Of a stretch of 64,000 nucleotides of DNA, positions 10,985 through 21,462 are shown piece after piece. Both the position numbers and the translations under genes were made by a program. The DNA lies in NCBI RefSeq assembly GCF_026262505.1, contig NC_067207.1:6022252-6086251 (forward strand), written 5' to 3'. Source of the stretch: Trichomonas vaginalis G3. Lineage: Eukaryota; Parabasalia; Trichomonadida; Trichomonadidae. The notes beneath the pieces were generated by a model. The model was given only the letters and a program-made list of their open reading frames with translations, was not told the origin of the DNA and did no database searches. The stretch's first letter is position 1. Each line of letters opens with the position of its first letter.

Positions 10985-12022
10985 GGGTGCACCCGTATGT
11001 ACGTTTATTTGAGAGGAGGAGGATTACCCTCTCAATTTTGAGGGATTCGTTAGTTTATTTTCTCGATGAATATGCAATAAAATTTGATTTTTACCTTATC
11101 AATATACTTCATATAATATACACATGTTCATGTAAAAACTTTTTTCCAAAATCCTCAGGAATTAAGGGATTTTTGAATTTTAAGAATTTTTTTCGAATTT
11201 TTTCGAAAAAAAATATTTTCAGAACAGCCTTAACGGCTAAGATTTAGGAACAATGTTAAGTATCAAAAAGAAAGGAGGTCTGATATAGACAACATATATC
11301 GTTGAAGGTTGAAAAATCTCTAATATTTGAGCCCAAAATTTCAAATTTTAATTTTTTGAAAAAAGAGGCCACCCGTATGTACGTTTATTTGAGAGGAGGG
11401 GATTATATTTTTGAAAGGGTGAAACATTATGAATATGTTAATTATATAATAATATGTATTATTATAAAAAAGAAAAAATAAAGCACGTTAAAATTTTTCT
11501 TTCTTGATTTTTTACAAAATCTACTTAGAATTATGCAAAATATGACTAAATAATTATAAATTTCAAGTTAAATTTTAATTTTGATAAATAATTTAAATTT
11601 CAAAATATCAAGTTCAGTTCGACTATGTATGTAGTAATTCCTCAATAAAGTGCCAAAACCCTATTAAAATATATGAACATTTTCAACATTTTAATGTTTT
11701 TATTTAAAAATTTGATGGAATATGAGCTTCAAACAATTATTATGTAAATAAAAATAATTAAAGATATGTGTTTATTCGTATTACAACCGTAGTAAGTCGA
11801 TTCTTCCTTTCTTCTACTGAGGTTTGAATTTGATTTCGAATTGTAAAGAGATTCAAAGAGAAAATACTAGCGGATAAAAACTACCTCCATGAAAGGGTCA
11901 TAATGGAATCAAGTTGGATTTTTTGATATTTTTTGCTTTTCGAGCCTAAATAGGTAGCCAAGATAATGCCTAAAAATAAGGTTCTAAATTCTGAAGTTTA
12001 CATGATCCTCTCGTGTGCACCC
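10985..12022. mobile_element. 1.04-kb element with TTAA duplication, relative of the one in ORP
   Basis: Ends GGGTGCAC and GTGCACCC are inverted repeats, bounded by TTAA at 10981-10984 and 12023-12026. The ends share the form TTAA-GGGT-(G/C)-CAC with the element at 9581-10674. An exact 30-base direct repeat occurs at 10990-11019 and 11370-11399, starting CACCCGTATGTACG. A CTCTCAATTTTGAG hairpin near 11031 echoes the subterminal hairpin of the other element. No transposase frame. The short terminal repeats make the boundary call weaker than for the first element. Confidence 0.6.
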
Positions 12023-12026
12023 TTAA

Positions 12027-13910
12027 GAATACATTATGAAAAATAATTTTATCTAAAAATGATTTTGGATTTTGGATGAGGAAATACGTTAGTAATACAA
12101 ATTTTTGAGTGAATAAATTTTCAAAAATTTGCATTCATAATTGTTCCATTTTACGCTTGAGTACTTAAGAATCATATATTTTGAACGAGTTCAATTTAAA
12201 CAGTATAACTTATGCGTATTACTTTTATTATACACAATTTTTATTTTGAAGATCAAATTATCTGAATTTGAATGGTAGAATTTCATTAAAAATACGAAAA
12301 TCGTCATAAATGATAATTTTTTACTTCAAATTTCCTGGCCACATGGTTTGGATTTATGATTTGCATTCTATATCAAATCAATCTTAAATTTTTCAGCGAC
12401 ATTAAGTTATATGAGCCTTTGAGTTATATTATTTAATAAGTTTTCTAACTATTTTCTTTTTTGTATTCTATCCATTTGAGAATTTGTTTTCTAATTTCAA
12501 GATAAATAGAAAAATTAGTCAAGAAAGAGGAGGTTGTTAGGTAAGACTTGCCATTGATTTCGTTCTACAGTGAATCATAATAAAAATGATAATCAGTGAA
12601 ATAACACTATAAATAATGGCTTAAAACAAGAAGGTAATAATGTATAATCTATTAGCAATATTTTTTCATATATGTAAATTAATTATTTCTGCCCAGAAGT
12701 CCTTACCGTGCAAAGAATCTGATGTAAACTTCTGAAAATTTTCTCTTATGAATTGTAAATTCTTTACAAATTTGGCGAATAAAATTGCTAGCCTTAACTA
12801 AAAGAATGATCGCTTTGATTGCTAACCTTTAATTTAGTAGAAGACATGAATACAGCACATTATTCTTGTAATCGTAAAATATAAAATGAAAGTCAAAATT
12901 GAGATATTTACATAACCTCAAGACTGACCTAATAGCTTTGAATTTTTTTCAATTCAAAAATGTATTGATGTCCTGACATTACTTATATTAAATGTACCCA
13001 AAGAAATAATACTAGGAAAAGAAATCAATTGTAATTAAACTTTTTTCATTATTCAAATAATTTTGGAATAAAAAATATTATTATGCTCATGAAATCATAA
13101 TCGAAATATTCGTAAAATTTAATAGAGCCGATAAAAATCAATCTTATTTGAGAGGAATGTATGGTTTTTCATTTTATAATAAAATCAATAAGTACATAGG
13201 GAGACACTATATGTAATCAACTTAAAAGCTAAGTTTAATGATAAACTCTCAATTCCGAAAAAGATGAAAATATGCTTAAAATTATTCAGTAGTGAATATT
13301 TAAATCAACACAACGAATATTGTCAAATTCATTTCAATTGATAAAAACTTAATAAAACTGTTTAAGAGATTGTAATGAATTTTAATAACGATAATCAATA
13401 AAAAAATTGAATCGCATTTCAAAGTACCTTTCAAAACATCTTAATTTAAATTTGAAATAATTTATAAAACCTATAAAAATAATCCTTAAGATCAATTTGA
13501 CGCTTCATCATAAAATTGGGGATCGATAAATTCAAATTTAACTTATAGAGTTTCAATTTTTTTATTTACATTTATGATTTACTTATTAACCCAATGAAAT
13601 ATAATTTATCTATTTTTTTTCTTTCTCAAAATCAAAAACATAACCAAAATATTTATTTTTATTATAAATCCGTTTTCCATTATTTATCATCTTAAAATCA
13701 TGTGTTTACATTTTACATAAAATTCAATATATTCTCTCTCAATAAATTCACAATTTTCAAAATCATAATTTCAATTTTAATTCTGACTTTTAGATTATTT
13801 TCAATTTATAATTTATTTTATGCATTTTAAATATTTGACATTTGCTCACAAAATTCAAGAATTATTCAAATATTAATAGCTTATAAGTCCATTATTTTTA
13901 AGACAGCCTA
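12027..13910. other. Intergenic, no gene seen
   Basis: Very AT-rich upstream region of the giant surface-protein gene. Only short open frames. Nothing structured noticed. Confidence 0.55.
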
Positions 13911-16900
13911 ATGCTTTCGTACTTCATTATCAGTGCAATTTCCAAATCACAATTATCATTAAGACCTGACAATGAGTTTGATTCTAAAGCTCCAGGCCTT
14001 TTTGATATCAAATATGTTTTTAATGATCAAGAAGTTCCATTTTCTTACAACAAAGAAGGAACACAGGTACAATTAAATGTGACAGGAGGCAAATCTTATC
14101 AACTTAAAAGAAACGATAATGGTCCTCATGAAGATATCGTTGTTACAACCAAGTTAGATAAACTCAATGATGATGTCGCTTCAATCAAATTTGTTGTTAA
14201 GAACACAGGTACTCAAAGTAAGACAATCAGCCTTGGAACATATACCAGATTTCAAATAAGAAATGAAGGAAATGTTAATGTCAAAAAATTAAACGGTAAT
14301 CCAAGGTCTTTCTACATCTATTATCCTAATGCAAATACAGATTCCTGGAAGAAACTTATTTTTAGACTTTCAGATCCTCAAAAACTTGAATATCTTAGTC
14401 TTACACCAATTTATATTCCACCTCATAACTTTTTCTTTGGATCAATTGAATCGAGTGATGATAAATTTTTCCAGAAATTTGGTAATCCAGACAATTTCGA
14501 CTCTTATGATGGATCAACTTCCATGGTTTCTCTTTCTTATTCTTGGGAAAATGTCACAATTGAACAAGGCGGCCTTGTTGTTTTAGGTATTCATTTCCTT
14601 TATCAATGGGAAAGTGAAGTTCAATTATTACCAGATAAATTAGTTTATTCATTTTCTTCTGAGGAAGATATATATGTTGGAAGTCAAATTGTTCTTCCAA
14701 AACAAGGTCAGACATATTCTCCTCAATATAGAACAGATAATGGTAATTCGATTGGTGATCAAAATAGCAATTCTTTTACCACATACAATGATGATATTCA
14801 AAGACGGGGATTTAAATCAATTCGAGCAAATCCAGGAAGACACAATTACCAACGTAGATTCTTTAATATTAATTCGTCAAGTATAGGAACTGGTGAAACT
14901 AATCATTCAGAAAAATCCAAATTAATTGTTCTGTCTAACATTAACAAAAACATTAAATATGATTCAACAAAGGATAGTATCACTTTCGAAGTTCAAGTTC
15001 ACAGTAATTCAACAACATATGTATATTATATGATATTCAAAAATGAATTTAATATCATTAACTTCACTAGTAGATGCGATCTATCTACTAATTCTACTTC
15101 AGCTTCATTCAACAAAATTATTCCATTAACAAGCTTAGAAAGAGGAGAATACTACATTGTTGTTAAGGCTTTTAATGAATTTGGCTTGATTGCAGACAAA
15201 CCATATAAATTTTCGACATTTAAGATTGGTGACAATACTAAAATTGAGTCATGGAATTTTGATAAACCAGTTTATGCAAACGGCGACGACATAATAATTA
15301 CAGGCAAATTCGCAGATAAAGATCCAGACGAGATCCTCACATTTTTAGTTAGATTTGGAAATTCTGGAAAAGAATATAAATCTAACCAAGTTAATAGCTC
15401 AGAGACACACAATTTCACAATCACGGTTAGAGGTGGTCCAGAAATCACAGGAGATGATGTCCTTTGCACTTTAATTGCAAGAGATATTAATAATCGTGAT
15501 GTCGCTACAGACACAAAGACTGTTCATATTTCTAACCCCCCAATATTAATAGCTACACCTAGAAACACCGGTTTAGTATTCGATTTTAATACGACATTAG
15601 TTTTTGATCTCACCATTTCTGACGATGATTCTAGAGGAGATATCAAGTGGTATTTTGATAATGATAACGATACTATATATTCAAAGCAGTACAGTGTTGA
15701 TAATCGTCTTTTCACAGATCCTCTCACAGTTAAATTATCAGACTATAATATTGTATATAAAAGCCAGAAATACAAACTTATAATTTACGCCGTAGATTAT
15801 AACAACATCACATCTAATAAAGTCCCATTCTCCTTCAATATTCTTAGCAAGCCAGTAATCAAAAACATCGAATTGAACCAACGTGGTGTACCTAATGAAC
15901 AAAAAATTCTCAAAGTTCTTTTTGATGATTATGATACTGATAAGACCTTACATCTTTATGCTGGTTATGGCTCACAAACCGATCACCTCTATGCTACGCC
16001 TTCAAACGGCCAAGTGAATCAGACATTTAAGACAATATTTAAATTCCCACCTCAGTTCAAGGGCAATGTTAACTTCTTCTTATCAAGCAGAAGTGATCTC
16101 CAAACAGTAGCATCTTCTTCAAATACTGATTCAGACCCATGGGTTCTTGAAATCATTAGTACAGATATTCCTGAAGTTTCAGCACAATGGCCAGAATTGG
16201 ACATTTATGAAACAGGAGAATCTATTAATTTCAACCTCACAGTTACAGACGATAACTCTGGCAGTATCAAATATACAATCACAGGTAATGGTTATAATCG
16301 TAATATTGAAGCAAATCCAAATAGATATGAATTTTCCAGTTTCGGTTCAAATTCAAAAACATTTCCAGTTACCATCCCTATTCCAACTGATTGCAAATAT
16401 CATACAGTTTCTAGTGGTTATTATCTTTATGTTCAGTGCACAGATGATTACAATGCTTCATCAAGTCGTTTATCATATCAATTCCATATTAAGAACAAAA
16501 TTGTTCTCAATAAAGCGACAGTTGTTCCTAATTTAATTCGTCCAGATGTAAATAAGCAAGTTAATATCACAGCTTATTTCAAGAATGTTGATGAAAAAAG
16601 AAATATCTTTTTGTGGACAAAATTTGGAGATAATGCTCCATCTCTATTAACATCAGTTTCAAAAGTTGGTGAAAATGAAATGATTTCATCTGTTACAAAC
16701 GTTCCTGTTGATTCAGGACTTAATTATCCAGTTTCTGTTTGGCTTGCAGATGATTACGATCAATCCAGAGCTACAAGGAATGGAAAAACAACTGTAATTA
16801 CCGTTGATATCAATATTACAAAAGCCCCATCTATGACATCCCCATGCATTCCTAGAATTGCTTACGGAAAAGATGATAGAATCAAGATTTCATTAGAAGT

Positions 16901-19900
16901 TATAGACGACACAAATGGTATGATTGAATTCAAGATTGATAACGAAGTTATCGATCAGCAATTATATTACAACACCACAAATGGAGTTGCTAAACTTTCA
17001 ACAGAAATTGATATTCCAGCCAAGTATAAGGTATTTGGAAATCATTCAATTTCATACTATCCTGTTGATGAATTTGGACTTAGACCAACAACAAACGATA
17101 GTATTACGAAGTGCCCATTCATCTATAAGAACAAGCCATTATTACAGAAACTCAAATTGAACAAGACTGTTGCAGATGATGACGATCCAATTACTGTATC
17201 TGGCAATCTTGTCGATTATGATTCAGGCAAAAAACTCTTCATATATCAAAAGCTTGGCTCATATGATCCAATTGTTCTTGGAGAGATTGTATCCCAAGGA
17301 GGATCTTCTCAAAATTTCACATATACAATCCAAAAATTGAAAGGAGTTCCATCAGGCCAGACATCAATTGAAATTTATGCATCTGATTCTAATGTAACGA
17401 TTGATGCATCAAAACTTGACAGACAAGCAGTTTCTGATCCTTTCCCTCTTTCAATTTATATGGCAAATGATCCAGAATTAGTCGTTCTTTTCCCTGAAGA
17501 AACAGTATATGGTACATCAGATAAAATCGAAATCAAAGTTAATATCACAGCAGATATCCAGGGAACAGTTTATCTCTATGATAACTTTGATGATGCAGAC
17601 TTCGATAACACTTATAATGCTGTCGATCATATATCATATAATCATTCATGTATTGTCACATTAACATATCAAACTAGCACTGATTCATATGAAAATCAGA
17701 CACTGTATATTAAGGCAATTGGAAATAACGATACAAAATCCGAACTCTATTCTAAGAGTTTTACAATTAGAGAGGCACCTCAATTAAATAAGATTCAACT
17801 TACAAAGGATGCATTTTCACCAGGAGATACCATTACAGCTACATATTATTTTCAGATTAAACAAGGTGGTTATTTCTATATATGTGAAACGATCTATCTA
17901 TGTGCAAAGATTGGAAATAACATTCTAGTCAGTGATGCAATTAATTTATATTCATATGGTGTTTACTTATCGAACTCTTTTGATATCAAACTCAACCTCT
18001 CCCAGAAAACAGGGCCTACAACCCTTACTTTTTGGGTTCAAAATACACCAAATGTTGTCTATCCACCTGAGAAAAATTCTAAGTCAGCAACAATTACAAA
18101 GAATATCATTATCACAAAGGTCCCTAATGTCGATTTCAACTATCCTCAAGAGCAATATTACGGATACGATGATACATTCCAATGCAACGCAGTGATTAAA
18201 GATGATACAAGAGGTTACATTTTACTTAAAGTCGATGATAATGTCATTAAGAATGAAACATATACAAGCAATGAGCTGCTAACGACAAAATCTTTCACTT
18301 TCAATATTCCTAAAACAGTGAAATACAGAAATAAGCGAACTCATGTCCAGCCTTATGGTTACACATACTCTAATGAATTCACTGTTACAATGTCGGTTGT
18401 TGATGAATATGGAATGACTAAGCAAAAATCACAAACATTCAAGTTTGTTAACAAGCCAAAGGTCACTGCAATTTCTGTAACTAAGGACCTAATATTACAA
18501 GATAAATATTCCATTTCTGTTAGAATCAATTACACAGATGTAGACAATGGAAAATATTTGTATTTCTGGTTATACTTTGATGATGTTAAATACTCAACAT
18601 CTGGCTCTGTCACCAGCTCTGGAAAATCCGCTTCCGATGAATTCACATTTGATATTCCAAGTAACAAGAAAGTTGGACTTCACACAATTAGCGTTAAAGC
18701 TGCTGATATAAGTAGTACATACTATACATCGAATAGGAATTCATTTTCAAATATTGAAAGTATCCCAATTCGTGTTACTTTCAGACCATCAATCAAATTA
18801 GATCGAATATCTAACAATTTCATATCTAAAGGTCAGAATCTTAGACTTACAGGTTCTCTCAGTTTTGATACAACAACATACTGCAATATTGTCGTTTCAT
18901 TCGGATCAGTCCAAGCTCCGTCAACAATGCTCGATAAGTCATCTCTCATTAATGGCAAATATGACATCACAGTTACAGTTCCTGATGGTTTGAAATTCGG
19001 AATAACAACAATGAAAGTCAGTGCTATTGACGGAAACTCAATTAAATCTTTGAATTCTGGTTCTAGGTCATTTACATACAAGAACAAGCCAAAGATCCAT
19101 GACTTCTCCATGTCAGCAGATTATTTGACAACAGGGGGAAAGGCTTCTTTCAAACTCTTGCTTGATGACATCGATGATGGAAAGAATATCTTCGTTTGGA
19201 TGCAAATTGGGGATGGGTATCCATTATGTGGTTATATGGATGTGTCTAATGGTAAAGATAATCAATTACTTAAGTTCTCTGAAACAATTTATACAGCATA
19301 TTCCGGGCCCACCAATGTTCTATTTTATGTTACAGATACATCTGATCCATATTATGAAAATCCCGATGGATTAAGTTTTTCCAATGTACTTTCTCAGAAG
19401 ATCGTATTCTCATATTCTCCATTCTTCCAAGTTACATATCCATCTGATTTATATTACCATACAAATGAACTTATCCCAATTTCGTATACATGCGAAGATG
19501 AAGGGGATGTCACAATTTACGTTACCATCAACGGTTTATCTATCGACTCAATGAAAGAAATAATCTCTCCAAATAATAGAAAGATATCTGGAACAAAGAA
19601 CATCAATTTGACAGCTGATATCTTCAAATACGGAAACAATACATTCAATATGTATGTCGTTAATAAGTATGGATTCAAATCTCATGATCAATCAATCAAT
19701 ATCAGAATAATCAACCCACCAGTTTTAGATTCTATTCACATTTCAAAGAATTACGCATTACAAGGCGATATCATCGAATTTGATGGTACATTCACAGATC
19801 TTGATCAGACAAAAGACCTTTACTTCTATGTACAACTTGGAGAAAAGGCTGTAGAACAAAGTTCATGGAATGTTTTATCAACAGGTGAAAAGGGACAAAA

Positions 19901-21008
19901 ATTCAGTTTTGGTCTCAAGATTAATAATACAGAACCAATTGGCAAGAAGAAGATCAAAGTTTGGATCAGTTCCAACAATGATCCAAAAATTGTTTACAAT
20001 GCAGTTCATTTAAACTCTAAGGTACACGAGTTCGATTTCGAGGTTACTTATACACCAATCATTTCACTACAACCATTAGTTAAGTCAGCCTACAATGATG
20101 GAGAAAATATCTCACTAAGAGGTTCTGTAACAGCTAACTCCAACATTTTCATGAAATTCAAGATAGATAATATCGAACTTAACGTTACAAAAGAGATCCA
20201 AGTTACAGAAAATCCACAAGAATTCGAAGTCAAGTTACAGATCCCAGAGAATTTCAGGTATGGAAAGCATAATCTCAACGCTTACGCTGTTGATGCAAAC
20301 GGATTATCAACTGGATTGACACACATCGAGTTCAACATCCAGAATCCACCAAGAATCCTCAGTATCTCTCTTGAGAGCGACTCCGTAACAGCAGGCGGAA
20401 AAGCCAAAGTTGTTGGAACTATCCGAGATCCAGATCACGGAAACAGGATCACATTCTTAGCAGGCATCGATCTTGAAACAAAGACTAAAGTTTATGAAAT
20501 CCTTTCAGATTCTTCTGTCCAAGCATTTGCATTCGAGATTAATATCACATCAAATATTGAACTTGGCGATCATGATCTCGAGGTCATCGCAAGAGATCCA
20601 GACAACCTCGAATCAACTCCAGCACAATTAACATTCACTGTTGTTAAAGGAAATAGTGGCAATGGTGGTGATGGCGATTCAAGCAATGCCAATTCTAAAA
20701 GCGCAAATAAAAAGAAGAAAGCTACAAATGCGGGCTTAATCGCAGGCATTGTTATTGTTGGCCTTGTATTGGTTGTTCTACTCGTTCTTCTTGTTGTTCT
20801 TTTAATTAAGAAGAGTGGCGGCAACAATGCTCATGATTCAGATTCAGAAACAGAAAATGAGGATCTTGAAGAAAGTGAGACTCAAATTGCAACCTCAATT
20901 CCAATGGAAGAGGCAACACGCGACAACCCATTATTCTCCGCCTCTGAAGTAGCTAATGATAATAACCCATTCTCAGATGAGTTTGAGGAACAAGATCATG
21001 TTGATTAA
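13911..21008 (+). CDS. Giant repetitive single-pass surface protein (2365 residues)
   Basis: An intact 7.1-kb frame. It starts with a short hydrophobic stretch (MLSYFIISAIS) that may be a signal peptide. The ectodomain from about residue 440 repeats nine times with a period of about 205-225 residues. Each repeat holds two Ig/cadherin-like beta-sandwich modules: an A module opening with NKP or NPP, then a DxDxGKxLFxW strand pattern, and a B module opening with a P-x-Y-x-D pattern followed by DD-x-G-x-I. A-module starts lie near residues 441, 645, 861, 1073, 1289, 1513, 1724, 1934 and 2144. Asn-X-Ser/Thr sites are abundant. A Ser/Asn/Lys linker leads to one membrane helix (about 2273-2297) and a roughly 70-residue acidic tail with NPLF and NPFSDEFEEQ motifs, which look like endocytic (EH-domain) signals. 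A role in adhesion is inference. Confidence 0.85.
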   Translation: MLSYFIISAISKSQLSLRPDNEFDSKAPGLFDIKYVFNDQEVPFSYNKEGTQVQLNVTGGKSYQLKRNDNGPHEDIVVTTKLDKLNDDVASIKFVVKNTGTQSKTISLGTYTRFQIRNEGNVNVKKLNGNPRSFYIYYPNANTDSWKKLIFRLSDPQKLEYLSLTPIYIPPHNFFFGSIESSDDKFFQKFGNPDNFDSYDGSTSMVSLSYSWENVTIEQGGLVVLGIHFLYQWESEVQLLPDKLVYSFSSEEDIYVGSQIVLPKQGQTYSPQYRTDNGNSIGDQNSNSFTTYNDDIQRRGFKSIRANPGRHNYQRRFFNINSSSIGTGETNHSEKSKLIVLSNINKNIKYDSTKDSITFEVQVHSNSTTYVYYMIFKNEFNIINFTSRCDLSTNSTSASFNKIIPLTSLERGEYYIVVKAFNEFGLIADKPYKFSTFKIGDNTKIESWNFDKPVYANGDDIIITGKFADKDPDEILTFLVRFGNSGKEYKSNQVNSSETHNFTITVRGGPEITGDDVLCTLIARDINNRDVATDTKTVHISNPPILIATPRNTGLVFDFNTTLVFDLTISDDDSRGDIKWYFDNDNDTIYSKQYSVDNRLFTDPLTVKLSDYNIVYKSQKYKLIIYAVDYNNITSNKVPFSFNILSKPVIKNIELNQRGVPNEQKILKVLFDDYDTDKTLHLYAGYGSQTDHLYATPSNGQVNQTFKTIFKFPPQFKGNVNFFLSSRSDLQTVASSSNTDSDPWVLEIISTDIPEVSAQWPELDIYETGESINFNLTVTDDNSGSIKYTITGNGYNRNIEANPNRYEFSSFGSNSKTFPVTIPIPTDCKYHTVSSGYYLYVQCTDDYNASSSRLSYQFHIKNKIVLNKATVVPNLIRPDVNKQVNITAYFKNVDEKRNIFLWTKFGDNAPSLLTSVSKVGENEMISSVTNVPVDSGLNYPVSVWLADDYDQSRATRNGKTTVITVDINITKAPSMTSPCIPRIAYGKDDRIKISLEVIDDTNGMIEFKIDNEVIDQQLYYNTTNGVAKLSTEIDIPAKYKVFGNHSISYYPVDEFGLRPTTNDSITKCPFIYKNKPLLQKLKLNKTVADDDDPITVSGNLVDYDSGKKLFIYQKLGSYDPIVLGEIVSQGGSSQNFTYTIQKLKGVPSGQTSIEIYASDSNVTIDASKLDRQAVSDPFPLSIYMANDPELVVLFPEETVYGTSDKIEIKVNITADIQGTVYLYDNFDDADFDNTYNAVDHISYNHSCIVTLTYQTSTDSYENQTLYIKAIGNNDTKSELYSKSFTIREAPQLNKIQLTKDAFSPGDTITATYYFQIKQGGYFYICETIYLCAKIGNNILVSDAINLYSYGVYLSNSFDIKLNLSQKTGPTTLTFWVQNTPNVVYPPEKNSKSATITKNIIITKVPNVDFNYPQEQYYGYDDTFQCNAVIKDDTRGYILLKVDDNVIKNETYTSNELLTTKSFTFNIPKTVKYRNKRTHVQPYGYTYSNEFTVTMSVVDEYGMTKQKSQTFKFVNKPKVTAISVTKDLILQDKYSISVRINYTDVDNGKYLYFWLYFDDVKYSTSGSVTSSGKSASDEFTFDIPSNKKVGLHTISVKAADISSTYYTSNRNSFSNIESIPIRVTFRPSIKLDRISNNFISKGQNLRLTGSLSFDTTTYCNIVVSFGSVQAPSTMLDKSSLINGKYDITVTVPDGLKFGITTMKVSAIDGNSIKSLNSGSRSFTYKNKPKIHDFSMSADYLTTGGKASFKLLLDDIDDGKNIFVWMQIGDGYPLCGYMDVSNGKDNQLLKFSETIYTAYSGPTNVLFYVTDTSDPYYENPDGLSFSNVLSQKIVFSYSPFFQVTYPSDLYYHTNELIPISYTCEDEGDVTIYVTINGLSIDSMKEIISPNNRKISGTKNINLTADIFKYGNNTFNMYVVNKYGFKSHDQSINIRIINPPVLDSIHISKNYALQGDIIEFDGTFTDLDQTKDLYFYVQLGEKAVEQSSWNVLSTGEKGQKFSFGLKINNTEPIGKKKIKVWISSNNDPKIVYNAVHLNSKVHEFDFEVTYTPIISLQPLVKSAYNDGENISLRGSVTANSNIFMKFKIDNIELNVTKEIQVTENPQEFEVKLQIPENFRYGKHNLNAYAVDANGLSTGLTHIEFNIQNPPRILSISLESDSVTAGGKAKVVGTIRDPDHGNRITFLAGIDLETKTKVYEILSDSSVQAFAFEINITSNIELGDHDLEVIARDPDNLESTPAQLTFTVVKGNSGNGGDGDSSNANSKSANKKKKATNAGLIAGIVIVGLVLVVLLVLLVVLLIKKSGGNNAHDSDSETENEDLEESETQIATSIPMEEATRDNPLFSASEVANDNNPFSDEFEEQDHVD

Positions 21009-21462
21009 GATGCAAAATTTTTATCAATAAATTTCGGAATTTTAATCAAATATTTCTTTTTTATATAAAACATTTTTATGTCCATAAAAGATATAGTAAT
21101 TCATAAATATTCGACTATTAAACATTGATGTTGATATTTGTGAAATTTTATTTTTAAATTCTAGAAATTTTTAATGATTGTTCTAATTATTATAATAAAT
21201 TGATGAAAAGCAGTTCAATTTCCTTCTTAATTTCCAGAAACAGAATTAGAGGTTCCCCATTATCATAAAACGGTTATATCGATCATAGCTTTGAATTTTT
21301 GAATAGTTTACATCAAATCATTTGAGGCATGTTACTTCTTCAACCATTCTACATAATTATAAAAATTTTGCTATTTCCACTGATTTCAATACTCTTATAA
21401 AAAACGATCATTTTTTAGAAATTGAAAGGAGAAATTTTTATGCCAAAATTTTTATTTTATAA
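21009..21462. other. Intergenic
   Basis: Spacer between the giant surface protein and the SPX transporter, which point the same way. No further feature seen. Confidence 0.55.

Noticed and set aside
10479-11247. Frames of 86-107 codons within the TTAA elements as transposase
   Set aside because: No DDE-type motifs; composition is that of AT-rich non-coding DNA; one crosses the element border.
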